Source: a virus
Virus record (IMG/VR): IMGVR_UViG_3300009149_000177
Span: 1 to 30,719 of that record
Reading direction: 5' to 3' (one strand)
Length of the DNA stretch: 30,719 nucleotides
Made by a program: the position numbers and the translations under genes. This document shows, piece after piece, positions 13,331 through 23,600 of the stretch (position 1 is the first letter of the stretch; each line of letters begins with the position of its first letter). Under the pieces are notes generated by a model. The model made no database searches. It was not told where the DNA came from and saw nothing but the letters and a program-made list of their open reading frames with translations.

Positions 13331-13750
13331 ATGATACACAGAAAATTTAATAAACTAAAATTCAAGAGAAGCTACGTTGGTGGTTCCAAGCAGCGTGAAC
13401 TTGAAATCTTTGCCGAGGTTCAAGGAACTAAGGAAGATAATTCTGAGGTTAATTGGCTTGAATACCGCAGAGTGTTCACGCAATATAGTGATGATGTTCT
13501 TAACATTATATTGAGTTGGAAGCTCGTAATGACTAAGTTGAGTATTGGTTTTCTAATACTTACTGCTCTTGCGTTGTTAATCAACCCCGTCTTGGCAGTA
13601 ATCGGATTATTACTATCCGTGGCATCTCGTTTAACTGCTCAATATTTTAAAAAGAAGGAAAGTAAGAGTATGTCAATGTATGATTATTCTCTGAACATCA
13701 TATTGTCTGCAATAAAAACTGAAGCCGGACTCCATTTTAGTAAGAATTAA
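13331..13750 (+). CDS. Membrane protein with hydrophobic hairpin, 139 residues
   Basis: A basic N-terminus (MIHRKFNKLKFKRSYVGG), a soluble charged segment, then a hydrophobic stretch at residues ~70-99 (LSIGFLILTALALLI-NP-VLAVIGLLLSVASR). The central Asn-Pro suggests either one long helix or a re-entrant hairpin, followed by a basic QYFKKKESK. It could be a holin-like or other inner-membrane protein; no diagnostic motif. It has no AGTATTTATA; instead TACCTTTG (13309-13316), a host-type TAnnTTTG, sits 14 bases before its ATG, so it may use host RNA polymerase, a weak inference from one site. Confidence 0.6.
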   Translation: MIHRKFNKLKFKRSYVGGSKQRELEIFAEVQGTKEDNSEVNWLEYRRVFTQYSDDVLNIILSWKLVMTKLSIGFLILTALALLINPVLAVIGLLLSVASRLTAQYFKKKESKSMSMYDYSLNIILSAIKTEAGLHFSKN

Positions 13751-13760
13751 TCCGGTTCTC

Positions 13761-13770
13761 AGTATTTATA
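13761..13770 (+). promoter_or_regulatory. Phage promoter motif (AGTATTTATA)
   Basis: Exact motif ending 13 bases before the ATG at 13784; an ATG at 13779 reads only seven sense codons. Confidence 0.65.
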
Positions 13771-13783
13771 GTAAAACAATGTT

Positions 13784-14257
13784 ATGGATGAGGATAAACT
13801 AAAATTGATATACATCTTAAAGATTGGATATAACGCAAGGGATGAGGGGCTTTATGAATTTATTTTCTCCCTAGACCCAACAAATATTGATGTCATGGGT
13901 TGGATGTGGGATACAAGTCCTGCCTGTGATAATGCCGAACCCCCTGAAAGTGAATATATTGATGCACTTTATAGTCTAAAAACCAGCAGTCTGAACTTTT
14001 TCTGTTTACATGAAGCCGTTGATAGGGACTATATGCACGGTTATCACACAATTCATGCTCTTGCTTATGAACTAGAACAAGAACCGGATGGTACTTACAG
14101 TGATTATGATAAGATGTTTGAAAGCGAAAAGGATGATTTACCATTACTAGTATTCCATTACGGTATGTCGCTGGCGAAGGTTAAGGATTTATTTAGTTCA
14201 AGGAGTATTATTTTAAAAGATAAAGAATTTGTTGAGACCTCTTCGATAGAGTTCTAG
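13784..14257 (+). CDS. Hypothetical acidic protein, 157 residues
   Basis: A soluble acidic protein. N-terminal segment LIYILKIGYNARDEGLYEFIF, a Trp-rich MGWMWDTSPACDNAEPPE, then HEAVDRDYMHGYHTIHALAYELEQEPDG and a C-terminal DDLPLLVFHYGMSLAKVKDLF. It resembles no family I can name. It is transcribed alone, directly before the structured RNA region, and a promoter motif for that region overlaps its last codons. Confidence 0.62.
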   Translation: MDEDKLKLIYILKIGYNARDEGLYEFIFSLDPTNIDVMGWMWDTSPACDNAEPPESEYIDALYSLKTSSLNFFCLHEAVDRDYMHGYHTIHALAYELEQEPDGTYSDYDKMFESEKDDLPLLVFHYGMSLAKVKDLFSSRSIILKDKEFVETSSIEF

Positions 14258-14265
14258 TATTTATA
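14256..14265 (+). promoter_or_regulatory. Phage promoter motif (AGTATTTATA) for the structured RNA
   Basis: Exact motif overlapping the last base pair of the previous stop codon. No coding start follows until 14449, and another motif lies at 14425, so this one appears to serve the RNA between them. Confidence 0.6.
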
Positions 14266-14270
14266 ATCGC

Positions 14271-14412
14271 CTATCTCACCAGATTAGGGAGAAAAGATTT
14301 CGAGGCACGATAGTTCAAGATAATTACCGTGCCTTGCGTTTAAGTTCATCGCACCATTTGGGTGAAGGAAATCGGAGCACGTTACATCAAGATATGTAGC
14401 GTGCTTTGCTAT
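14271..14412 (+). ncRNA. Tandem duplicated two-hairpin RNA upstream of terminase
   Basis: Two ~72-nt units. Each has a small hairpin opened by CACC (14277 and 14352; the second is CACC-ATTTG-GGTG) and then a long hairpin. Hairpin A (14304-14333): GGCACG-A-TAGTT, loop CAAGAT, AATTA-C-CGTGCC. Hairpin B (14376-14405): AGCACG-T-TACAT, loop CAAGAT, ATGTA-G-CGTGCT. The six-base loops are identical while stem bases change in pairs (outer G-C to A-T; inner G-T to C-G and T-A to A-T). Both are followed by TTGC. Compensatory change with a fixed loop is strong evidence for selected RNA structure and a loop-binding partner. Unit B ends in GCTATTTTT, which may terminate. No ORF. Confidence 0.75.
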
Positions 14413-14424
14413 TTTTAGGTCGAT

Positions 14425-14434
14425 AGTATTTATT
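14425..14434 (+). promoter_or_regulatory. Phage promoter motif (AGTATTTATT) for terminase
   Basis: Ends 14 bases before the ATG at 14449. Confidence 0.62.
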
Positions 14435-14448
14435 ATAAATATTTTAGA

Positions 14449-16548
14449 ATGAATCTTGACCTCGACTTAAATAGTGATTTGGAGAAGAAACCTCAGAAAT
14501 TGAAAATCGAGAAATCGAAAACTGAAGAGAGTTTCCCCGAACACGTACCAGCAGTTCCTTTTGATATGTTAAAGGAGCGACAAAAAGAGGAAGCACGAAA
14601 ACTTGCAAAAAAACTCCGAAAAGCCGGAAGTATTGAACCCGTTGTAATTACCGAAAGTGGTGTTGCTAAAAAAGTCAGTGATTTAACTATTCCAGAACAA
14701 GAAGAAGAATTTGTTAAATGTGCCAGAGACCCAATATACTTCATTGAAACTTATTTAACTGTCTTTGACCAGACTCAAGGTGAGGCGGGAATGATTGTTC
14801 CATTTAAACTTTTTACATTTCAAAAAAGATTGGTGAGAGCACTTAGGAAAAAAGAAAATCGTTTCGTTATTGCCAATAAATATCGTCAGGCAGGAGTTAG
14901 TACAACCACCTGTGCGTTTATCGCATGGTATGTGATGTTTAATAAGAACCGTCAAGCAGCTATTGTTGCGGATAAACTCGAAACCGCTAGGGATGAGTTA
15001 ATGAGTGATGTTGTTGATTTTATTGAGAGTTGTCCATCTTGGCTTAAACCCAAAACCGGAAAAGAATCTGAAGATAATCTTAAGGACACACAAAAGCTAA
15101 AGTATTACGATAATAATTCAAAACTTGGTGCATTTGCCTCAAAATCACTTCGTGGTATGACACCAACGCTGTTGTTCTGGGATGAAACCGCATGGGCAGA
15201 AAAGGGTGATAAGTTCTGGACCTCGGCACAGCCAACACTACAAACTGGTGGACGTGCGATTATGGTAAGCACACCAAATGGTCTCGACCCTGTTTTCTAT
15301 AAACACTTTCAAGGTGCAAGAGAACTTGATGAAAACGGTAAGTCAAAAAATAATTTCCATGCCGTTGAACTCTGGTGGTTTAATGACCCAAGGTACAATA
15401 AGGATTTGGTTTGGCTCAAAAACAAGGGAAAAACCAATGAGATTAGATTGGAAGATAACGGGAAAAGTGATGAGCAACGTATTGCATTGCAGAGTGATGG
15501 TTGGGAAGCCAGTAGTCCTTGGTTTGAAGACCAAGTTAAGAATGCTAATGGTGATATGCGTAAAATCGCACAGGAATTACTGTGCTCATTCCTTGGTTCT
15601 GGTGATAACTTCATTGCCGAAGAATTTTTGAAACGAATTGAGGACCATGAAATTCAGAGCGATTTTAATCAAGAATATCTCGATGGGAATATGTGGGTAT
15701 TTGAGGAAGCCCTGCCGGGTGAAGATTATATTATGTCACTCGATGCCTCACCGGGACACGGTGAAGACTTTTCTACATTGAATATGTTAAAGGTCAAGGA
15801 AATTATTGAAGAAAAGGTTGTGACTAAGAACGGTAAGTCAAAAAAGAAGAAAGTTAGACGAACCGAAGTCGTACAGGTTGCTGAATATTACGGAAAGGTT
15901 ACACCACAGATGCTTGCTGAAATTGCATACCAATACGGGAAGCGTTATAATGACGCATATGCCGTTGTTGATGTCACAGGTGGGTATGGGGTCCAAACTA
16001 TTGAGAAACTGCTGGAATACGGCTATGAGAACATCCATTATGCCGAAGTATCACACAAACCAACACGAGATAGGTTAAGTGGTTATATTAAACAAGGTCA
16101 TAAGACCCTAAGTGATGGTAAAGTTATAAATGTGGATTTGATTCCGGGGTTCTTTATCGGAAACAATCGTGCATCGGTTCTAACCGAGATGCAAAGAGCA
16201 ATCCATTTAGGTGATGTTAAGATTAAGTCATTGAGATTACTTAATGAATTAAAAACATTCGTTACTGTAGCTGGAAGTCGTGTTGCTGACCATAAGCGCA
16301 CCTTTCATGATGATAATATTATGGGATTGGCTACTGGACTCTATGTTTTGAATTTTGATATGGCAAAGTTCAAACAAAGTAAGGGTATTACAGAAAAAAT
16401 GCTCAAATCTATTCTTACAATAAATGATATTAAAGATATTGAGAGTAGACAAAAAATAAAGAGAAAGCCTATGTTTGGTGCAGGTAGCAGCAACCCAGAA
16501 AACCCTTATGGGGCAAATGACTGGTTATTTCAGGGCATAAAACAGTAA
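14449..16548 (+). CDS. Terminase large subunit (gp17-like)
   Basis: A 699-residue DNA-packaging motor. Residues 1-90 are a charged leader. The ATPase has Walker A KYRQAGVSTT (144-153; T4 gp17 has a similar SRQLGMTT) and Walker B LLFWDE (241-246), with the following AW as in T4. The RNase H-like nuclease has D432 (IMSLDASPGHGED), D508 (AVVDVTGG) and D621-D622 (HDDNIMG). All catalytic residues are present. It docks on the portal to cut and pump DNA into the prohead. Unlike many T4-like phages the terminase carries no intein; the portal does. Its small subunit is not recognised in this window. Confidence 0.95.
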   Translation: MNLDLDLNSDLEKKPQKLKIEKSKTEESFPEHVPAVPFDMLKERQKEEARKLAKKLRKAGSIEPVVITESGVAKKVSDLTIPEQEEEFVKCARDPIYFIETYLTVFDQTQGEAGMIVPFKLFTFQKRLVRALRKKENRFVIANKYRQAGVSTTTCAFIAWYVMFNKNRQAAIVADKLETARDELMSDVVDFIESCPSWLKPKTGKESEDNLKDTQKLKYYDNNSKLGAFASKSLRGMTPTLLFWDETAWAEKGDKFWTSAQPTLQTGGRAIMVSTPNGLDPVFYKHFQGARELDENGKSKNNFHAVELWWFNDPRYNKDLVWLKNKGKTNEIRLEDNGKSDEQRIALQSDGWEASSPWFEDQVKNANGDMRKIAQELLCSFLGSGDNFIAEEFLKRIEDHEIQSDFNQEYLDGNMWVFEEALPGEDYIMSLDASPGHGEDFSTLNMLKVKEIIEEKVVTKNGKSKKKKVRRTEVVQVAEYYGKVTPQMLAEIAYQYGKRYNDAYAVVDVTGGYGVQTIEKLLEYGYENIHYAEVSHKPTRDRLSGYIKQGHKTLSDGKVINVDLIPGFFIGNNRASVLTEMQRAIHLGDVKIKSLRLLNELKTFVTVAGSRVADHKRTFHDDNIMGLATGLYVLNFDMAKFKQSKGITEKMLKSILTINDIKDIESRQKIKRKPMFGAGSSNPENPYGANDWLFQGIKQ

Positions 16549-16562
16549 AACAAAACATAGAT

Positions 16563-16572
16563 TGTATTTATA
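16563..16572 (+). promoter_or_regulatory. Distal phage promoter motif (TGTATTTATA)
   Basis: TGTATTTATA 60 bases before the portal ATG; a better copy lies at 16599. Confidence 0.35.
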
Positions 16573-16598
16573 CTAAACCGACTTTTGCGAAATTTCGG

Positions 16599-16608
16599 AG
16601 TATTTATA
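16599..16608 (+). promoter_or_regulatory. Phage promoter motif (AGTATTTATA) for portal
   Basis: Exact motif ending 24 bases before the ATG at 16633. Confidence 0.6.
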
Positions 16609-16632
16609 AAAAACTATAATAAATTATAAAAA

Positions 16633-19600
16633 ATGGCTGGCGAAGAAAAGAAAAAAATGACGGTATATCAGGAATTGAATTCCTTGTTAAACCTTGATGG
16701 GTTTGGGTTTCAAGATGCATCGTCTGTTGCACCCGTGGCGACACCGGAAAAATCAAAAATTGTTATCAAGGGTGCTAGTCCTGAAGAGATTCATAGAAAA
16801 GGTCTGGAAATCGAACAAAAACGTGAACTTCAGAACAAATTCTTCCGTACCACCGATAGAGGATTCCAAAAAGCACTTCAATACGAAGCAGCCAGACTTC
16901 CAGCGTATATTGATTATGAGGGTATGGAATATTACCCAATTATTAGTAGTGCATTGGATTTATTTATGGAAGAAGCCACCACTATTGGACTAAACGGTAA
17001 AATGCTGAATATTTACAGTAATAAAGAAAGAATCAAATCATTATTAGAAGAATTTTTCTATGATATTGTTAACGTGAATGTTAACTTACCATTTTGGGTG
17101 AGAAACGTCTGTAAATATGGCGATAATTTCGTTTTACTCTATGGAGAGCGTAAAAAGGGTATAACCCACGTAAAACAGCTCGTAAACTACGAAATTGAGA
17201 GGTTTGAAAGGATTCAAAATGGCAAACCACTTGTAAGATTTAAGGAAAGAATGACTGGTGACGAGTTCAACGTGTTTGAAATCGCTCACTTCCGTTTACT
17301 TGGAGACGATAAGTATCTACCCTATGGAAGTTGTTTATTGTCAGATACTTATATAAAAACAAGGAATGGTGTTAAACAAATAAAGAATATTCAAAAAGAC
17401 GATATTATTATTGGTTTTGATATTAAAAAACAGGAAAAAATTGAAACTAAGGTATTGGATACTGTTTATAGTGGGAAAAAAAATGCATTTAAAATTTCCA
17501 CAAAACATAATTACATTGATTCATCAAAAGAACATAAATTTTTAATTTATGATAATGAAATTAGTGATTTTAGATATGAATTTGTTGAAAATTTAAAAAT
17601 TGGTGATAATTTAGTTACCAATAATAAGGACAATAATTCAACTAACATTAAAATAAATAAACAAGAAATTTTTACAACTGACCGTTTAGGTAGAGAATTC
17701 CATTATTATCAAAATATTGATAATATTCCTGATGAAATGACTGTTGAATTTGCGCAATTCATAGGATTTATGTTTGGGGATGGATGGATTTCACATAAAA
17801 AAGACGTGTCATTCGCATTAGGAGAATATGAAACCCAAAATTTAAAATATATTGATTTGTTAAAGAAATTTTCGGGGGTTAAACCAAGATTAATAAAACC
17901 TAGCATTAAAATAAATTACGAATACTCATACGTTACTGTTGGTTCTAAAATGTTTGCAACCATTATGAAAAATTTGGGTTTTTATGGTAAATTTAATGAA
18001 AAAAGAATACCTGATTGGGTTTTTAATTCGCCAAGAGAAATTAAAGAAGCATTTTTAGATGGTTTCGTTGATGCAGATGGTTCAATCTTTATTGATAAAT
18101 GGGATTGTGTTAGATATTCGATTGAATTGGGTAATTCGATGTTAATTAAAGATTTAAAATATTTAGTCCAATCGTTAGGGTATAAATCGGGTAAAATTGG
18201 AAGTAGGAAAAGAAATGATACAAAATATATTAAAGGAAGAAAAATTAATTCGAATACTTCATATTATTTTTATTTTTTTAAAACAACAAACAAACAAATA
18301 AAAAAATATGATATTCCAAATAGAATATCAGATGAATTTATTATTGAACCAATTATTTCAATTGAAAATATTGGTGTTCATGATGTATATGATATTCACG
18401 TGGATAATGAAAATCATAATTTCTTTGCTAATAATATTGTTGTACATAATTCTATCTTAAATAAGGTCCGTAGGGTATTCCGTCAGCTAGTAATGGCTGA
18501 AGATGCTATGCTTACCTACCGTATTATACGTGCTGGTGAGAAAAAAGTGTTCAAAATCGATGTTGGTAATATCGATGAGGACGATATCGAAGAATATATT
18601 TACAAAGTAGCAACTACGTTCAAGAAAACAGCGCAAGTTGCACCAAATGATGGTCAAATCGATTATAGATTTAACATTCTCGGTAATGACGAAGATTATT
18701 TCCTTCCGGTAAGGAATGCAAATACTCAAACAGGTATTGAAACCCTAGCGGGTGCAGCGAACCTTGACCAGATTCAAGACATTGAATACCTCAGAGACAA
18801 TCTATTTACTGGTCTTGGTGTTCCAAAGCCATTTTTGAGTTTCCAAGATAGTGCTGGTGGTGGAAAAAACATGGCACAATATGATATTAGGTTTGCCAAG
18901 AAAGTAAATCGTATCCAACAAGCAATAATTCAGGAATTAAATAAGATGGCAATGATTCATCTTTTCCTATTAGGTTATAGTGGTGAGGATTTAGGTGGTT
19001 TTACCCTAACTCTTACTAATCCGAGTACACAACAAGAATTATTGAAGTCTGAATTGATGCGAGATAAGGCTCAAACCTATACTGAATTAACACGTGCTGA
19101 AGGTGGGGTTGCTGCAATGTCACACACAAGTGCGAAACGCTTGATTTTCAACATGAGTGATAAAGAAATTGTTGATGACCTTAAACAACAGAAAATGGAG
19201 AAGGTCGTTATGCAAGAACTTGCAGATGCTCCTGTTACAATTAAGAAATCGGGTTTATTTATTGACATTGACGATAGGTTTGGAGAACCAATTGAAGACG
19301 TGGCTGCGATGAGTGGCGATACCGAAGGTGGTATGGGTCCAGAAGGTGGAATGCCACCTCCGGGTGGTGATATGGGTGCTCCACCTCCGGGCGGTGATAT
19401 GGGCGGTGCTCCACCAATGGGTGACTTAGGCGGTGCGCCTCTAGGTGGTGGTGCTGCACCTCCAATGATGGAAACTCGAATGAGTGAAGAAGAATACAAT
19501 AATCATATCGAAAAACTGGTTTATGGTAGTTCAAAAGAAACTGACATTAAGAAAGAAACTAGACAGAAAGAGATTATTCAGGAAAATAATGATAAAAATG

Positions 19601-19746
19601 AGAACCTGAATCAGAAGGCTTTGAATATGGTTAGTGAGATTGAGAGTTTATTGGAAGCCACAGAATCATTTAATAATCAACAAAAAAATGATGATGATAA
19701 AGACCTTGAAATCGAGGATATTGAGAACTTGGACTTAGATGATTAA
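16633..19746 (+). CDS. Portal protein (gp20-like) containing an intein
   Basis: A 1037-residue precursor. Residues 1-233 and 607-1037 are the portal exteins (664 residues after splicing; T4 gp20 has 524). Portal hallmarks: YYPIISSALDLFMEEA, LPFWVRNVCKYGDNFVLLYG, and after the intein SILNKVRRVFRQLVMAEDAMLTYRIIRA ... VFKIDVGN, close to the T4 gp20 core. Residues 234-606 are an intein. The C-terminal tail has a Gly/Pro/Met repeat (PPPGGDMG twice and variants, ~915-945) and then a Glu/Asp/Asn-rich end. The portal forms the dodecameric vertex through which DNA is pumped; the tail extension is longer than usual. Confidence 0.93.
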   Translation: MAGEEKKKMTVYQELNSLLNLDGFGFQDASSVAPVATPEKSKIVIKGASPEEIHRKGLEIEQKRELQNKFFRTTDRGFQKALQYEAARLPAYIDYEGMEYYPIISSALDLFMEEATTIGLNGKMLNIYSNKERIKSLLEEFFYDIVNVNVNLPFWVRNVCKYGDNFVLLYGERKKGITHVKQLVNYEIERFERIQNGKPLVRFKERMTGDEFNVFEIAHFRLLGDDKYLPYGSCLLSDTYIKTRNGVKQIKNIQKDDIIIGFDIKKQEKIETKVLDTVYSGKKNAFKISTKHNYIDSSKEHKFLIYDNEISDFRYEFVENLKIGDNLVTNNKDNNSTNIKINKQEIFTTDRLGREFHYYQNIDNIPDEMTVEFAQFIGFMFGDGWISHKKDVSFALGEYETQNLKYIDLLKKFSGVKPRLIKPSIKINYEYSYVTVGSKMFATIMKNLGFYGKFNEKRIPDWVFNSPREIKEAFLDGFVDADGSIFIDKWDCVRYSIELGNSMLIKDLKYLVQSLGYKSGKIGSRKRNDTKYIKGRKINSNTSYYFYFFKTTNKQIKKYDIPNRISDEFIIEPIISIENIGVHDVYDIHVDNENHNFFANNIVVHNSILNKVRRVFRQLVMAEDAMLTYRIIRAGEKKVFKIDVGNIDEDDIEEYIYKVATTFKKTAQVAPNDGQIDYRFNILGNDEDYFLPVRNANTQTGIETLAGAANLDQIQDIEYLRDNLFTGLGVPKPFLSFQDSAGGGKNMAQYDIRFAKKVNRIQQAIIQELNKMAMIHLFLLGYSGEDLGGFTLTLTNPSTQQELLKSELMRDKAQTYTELTRAEGGVAAMSHTSAKRLIFNMSDKEIVDDLKQQKMEKVVMQELADAPVTIKKSGLFIDIDDRFGEPIEDVAAMSGDTEGGMGPEGGMPPPGGDMGAPPPGGDMGGAPPMGDLGGAPLGGGAAPPMMETRMSEEEYNNHIEKLVYGSSKETDIKKETRQKEIIQENNDKNENLNQKALNMVSEIESLLEATESFNNQQKNDDDKDLEIEDIENLDLDD
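17332..18450 (+). mobile_element. Intein with LAGLIDADG homing endonuclease in the portal gene
   Basis: Encodes 373 residues, from Cys1 (CLLSDTYIKTRNGVKQI, just after YGS) to His-Asn (IVVHN) followed by Ser+1 of the extein. Splicing blocks are recognisable: block A at the N-terminus, a block-B-like KISTKHNYIDSSKEHKFL, and C-terminal VHDVYDIHVDNENHNFFANN. Between them are two LAGLIDADG helices, FIGFMFGDGW and FLDGFVDADGS, each with its acidic residue, so the endonuclease looks active. The stretch is visibly richer in A/T and AAA/AAT codons than the flanking portal sequence, consistent with separate ancestry. The insertion splits the conserved portal motif YG(S)-S-x-L. Confidence 0.93.
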
Positions 19747-19787
19747 TTGATTGGTGTTATTATTGTTAAGCGTTTATAATTAATTAC

Positions 19788-19797
19788 AGTATTTATA
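19788..19797 (+). promoter_or_regulatory. Phage promoter motif (AGTATTTATA)
   Basis: Exact motif ending 19 bases before the ATG at 19817. Confidence 0.6.
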
Positions 19798-19816
19798 TTA
19801 AATCGAATAGGACGGT

Positions 19817-20614
19817 ATGGAAAAAATTAACATAGGAATTGCTAATTTGATTATTTCTAACAAATTAAAGGAAGCGTACTTCAACGATAATTTAATTGAA
19901 GAATCAAGAAATATCACAACTGATTTTTTTGATGTTGTTAAGAATTCACCTGTTTTACAGTTGGAGTTTCAAGTTTTTAATAGCTTGGAAAACAAGCATA
20001 TTAGCAATGATTTCCTTATTAAAGAATATGTTGACAACAACATCAGACTATTTGAAACATATACCCGTGAAGAAATCCAAGCCGAACACAAGAAATTAAG
20101 TAACTTCCTTACCAAAAAAGTTATTCCAACAATAAATGAAGCCGACTACGATTTAGATAAAATCAATTTATATCAGGCAATGAGTACTCTCATTATGGAA
20201 TCATTACAAGTTGGTGGAGATGTGGATGTTGACGGAATTCACGAGGCGTTTTCAACCATTATAAACCACATCAAAACCCCAAAGAAGAATTTAATTGAGA
20301 GTGTTGATGTCGAACCCATTAATGAAGAAGTTCTTGAGATTGCTGTCAGAAAATATAATGAGAAGTATGCTGAACTTAATGAAGATGATAAAGATTTACT
20401 ACAGAAACTTATTAAATCATCTGAAACCGAAAAACAAACTCTTCTCGAAAGTATGAAAACTGAGAGTCTCACTATTTTAGAGGGCATGAATAACGATAAA
20501 CTCCAAGACGGTATTACTAAAGCCATCCAGAAAATCAAGGAAATGGTTTATGATGCCAAGAATGTTGACGACAATATTATCGGACTTCACGAACTCAAAA
20601 GAGAATTGCTTTAA
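19817..20614 (+). CDS. Helical protein, probable prohead-core or head-associated protein
   Basis: A 265-residue, largely alpha-helical acidic protein. Many (L/I)xE tripeptides: NLIE|ES, TINE|AD, NLIE|SV, PINE|EV, TLLE|SM, TILE|GM. The C-terminal third is a likely coiled coil (LLQKLIKSSETEKQTLLESMK). It lies immediately after the portal, where T4-like genomes place small core genes (67, 68) before the protease. That position and the LxE richness support a core role but do not prove it. Its last four bases overlap the end of the opposite-strand baseplate gene. Confidence 0.5.
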   Translation: MEKINIGIANLIISNKLKEAYFNDNLIEESRNITTDFFDVVKNSPVLQLEFQVFNSLENKHISNDFLIKEYVDNNIRLFETYTREEIQAEHKKLSNFLTKKVIPTINEADYDLDKINLYQAMSTLIMESLQVGGDVDVDGIHEAFSTIINHIKTPKKNLIESVDVEPINEEVLEIAVRKYNEKYAELNEDDKDLLQKLIKSSETEKQTLLESMKTESLTILEGMNNDKLQDGITKAIQKIKEMVYDAKNVDDNIIGLHELKRELL

Positions 20615-23600
20615 GTGTACTTTTTGATATAATTTTTTTTCATCGCATTTATATCCACATTACTTTTAACACCATTAACCATTCCAGTAGGTGAGAATTG
20701 CCATGCTGTCCAACCATCTTTCCATTCTTTTGGTACTGTTGGTTCGTTAGATTCTGGATTATTGGTAATAGTATCCATATATCTGGCAACCCAGAATGGA
20801 TATTTACTGAAATTATTTAAACCCCATTGATTAATAAGTCCGGTACGACAATAAATCATCACATCATATCCAGCATCTCCCATTGTATTAATGAATGATT
20901 CTGTATATTCATTAATGCTCTGATTAGTATTACTCCATTTATAATTATCACCAGTATTAAAACAATCTTCTTCTAGGTCCAATACAACGGGCAATTCGGG
21001 TTTTTTATCCAATGCATTTAAACGTATAATGAAATTTGTTGCATCATCATAACCATCTTGTACTGGGTCCGTTGTTCTCCCAAATCTAGCAAAGTGATAG
21101 TAACTGAGGTTAATTTTATTTTTTAGAGCATTACTAATACTGGTATTAATATCATAATCAGGTTCATCTCCACTATAATAAGTCATGCCTTCAGTAAGTT
21201 TCATAAACGCAAATGTAACTCCATCTGCTTTTACTTTTTTCCAATCAATAACTCCATTATGGTGAGATACGTCAATACCATACTCACTATCAAGTTGGTC
21301 TAGTCTTACCTTAGACATATTCTTCGCAGTTCGTCCCGTTGACAACGCTCTTGCCGTAAACTCACCTATTGACTGACTATCAAAATTCATAAGCGCAACC
21401 GGGTCTAACACTCTCGGCATGGGATATTTTAATAATTTGGTTCCACTGAAACTAGTTGTCATTTTATTTGCAGTGATGTTGTGTTCAACGCTCAAAATAA
21501 TATATGCACCATTAAATAATGGAATATTTTCGAGTTGGAAATACTGTGTTGGTTGAATCGTTGCGTTTCCGAATCCGGTAACAGTTGCTTTATATGACCT
21601 ATTTTCATATAAATTGTAGAGGTTTTGACCTTTAGGAACACCAGCATCCGGGTTATTATCGCCAGCAAGTCTCGATAGAATCTGGATACTTTCATTGGTT
21701 TCTGGATATTCCTTACTATCGATTTTCATATCAGTAAACATGGATTGGTTTTGTTCTCCAAATCTTACTCTAAATGCTCGGACTTCACTAAACGGGAAAT
21801 CATCGTTTGCTACTTGATTTTGGTTTTCAGTATATTGTGAAGCCGTGGTACTTTTTTCAAAACCTTTCACTCCGGGTTCCGTGATATCGATAATACCATC
21901 ATTCTGGAAACCGTTTCCAGACACTGATGGATAGCTTGAAGTCCCACCAATATACATGCAAACAAAATATGTTTTTTCTTCATCACTAATAGTCCCATCA
22001 TATATTTTAAAGCTGTCGGTCCAAGAAGTTTCGGATTCAAAACTCAAAAAATTCTGAAGTGGGAAAAATTCAAACCCATTTAATGATAATAACTGTGATA
22101 ATACTGTAAATAAACTAACATTTACGTCATCCATCATATTAATTAGGATTTCAGCATTAAGAATTGTCTCGCCAATTGGGTTCATGCCTCTATCGACAAA
22201 TGCAAATAAATCAATCATCCTTTTACCATCAGCATTAAAGGGATAACCCCCAATCCCTTTTGGTTTGGCAGTTCCTGTTAGCCATTTATCATTTATGTTT
22301 TTAAAACTATAGTATAATTGATTTATTACATCAGAATCCCCTTTGCTTCTTTTAAGTTCTTCCTCTTCCTCTTTCACTTCATTATTTCTTTCTACAACAA
22401 GTTGTCCGAGTTTTTGAAATAAAGCTGAGAAATAATTATCATTTATGGTCTTTGCAGCCTCTGCACTAAGCGTTCCAATACCATTTTCATTTATTGTTTT
22501 AAGTGAGGTATAACCACTGGTATTCGGAGTCGGTATTTGAAATGTTATTTGACTATAATTTAATAAGTTTTTCCTAACAATAAGATTTCTTAATACGTTT
22601 CCAAAATAAAGTGCTTTTGTCCCATCAATTTTATCTTCATTCTTTAGTTTATCATTCTCATCGAGAAAATAACGATATAAACTCGCTTTTATTTGAGCAT
22701 GTGTGGGGATATATCCGGGTGAATTGAAATTAATCCCAGCAGTACTGTTCTTTTTAACATCTTTATACATACCGAGAATACCATTCCTAATATTCTTATT
22801 ATATTTACCCATATATGCCGTGTAAGCAGTTTTCATTTCTTGTTTATCTTTTTCAGATAAATAATTTTCAACATCATGTAAATCAGCTAAAATATAGAAC
22901 CCACGATTAGGTAAATTACTACCGGGACCAGTCATGAAAAACGTTTTGATTTCATCAACCCAATCATTTTCAATGGCAGTAAGTAATGCACCTAAATACG
23001 GGGCATAATATGCAGGAACTTCAACGGCTGCTGGAGTGTCAAAAACAATTGAATTCAATGAGTTCGGATATTTATTGAATGGACTTGCGGTATATCCGAA
23101 ATTCGAAAGAATTAATAGCGAACTCATTTCACTACTTCCGGTTATGGTGTCAATAAGAGAAGTGTCATAACTACCTAGAATATCTGACCAATGTGTAGCA
23201 ATATCAAGACTTTGATTTAAAAGACTTTCATTCTTATTTCTGGCGTAAGTAAATGCACTATTACCCTGTTCGTATGCAATTTCTTGTCTCGCAGCATCAT
23301 CAAGCCCCTCACCGGGGAAGTTTGCGTTTCTACTCCCATCAACAAAATATTCTCTAGGACTAAGATATCTGGTGCGAAGTGGAATGCCATCAATGTCATT
23401 AGTCACATAACCCTTTCCGATTTTATCCCTGATATAGATTAAATTATCTTTAGTAAATTCAAAAAAATGTTCAGCAGGGTCGCCACCACTAAATATTTTT
23501 TTATTATCAGTATCACCAAAAAATGCATCAATTGGATTCGAACCTTTCTTCTCTGTAGTTTGAACATCAACATCACCATCAATCACGTAAACCCCCTCAA

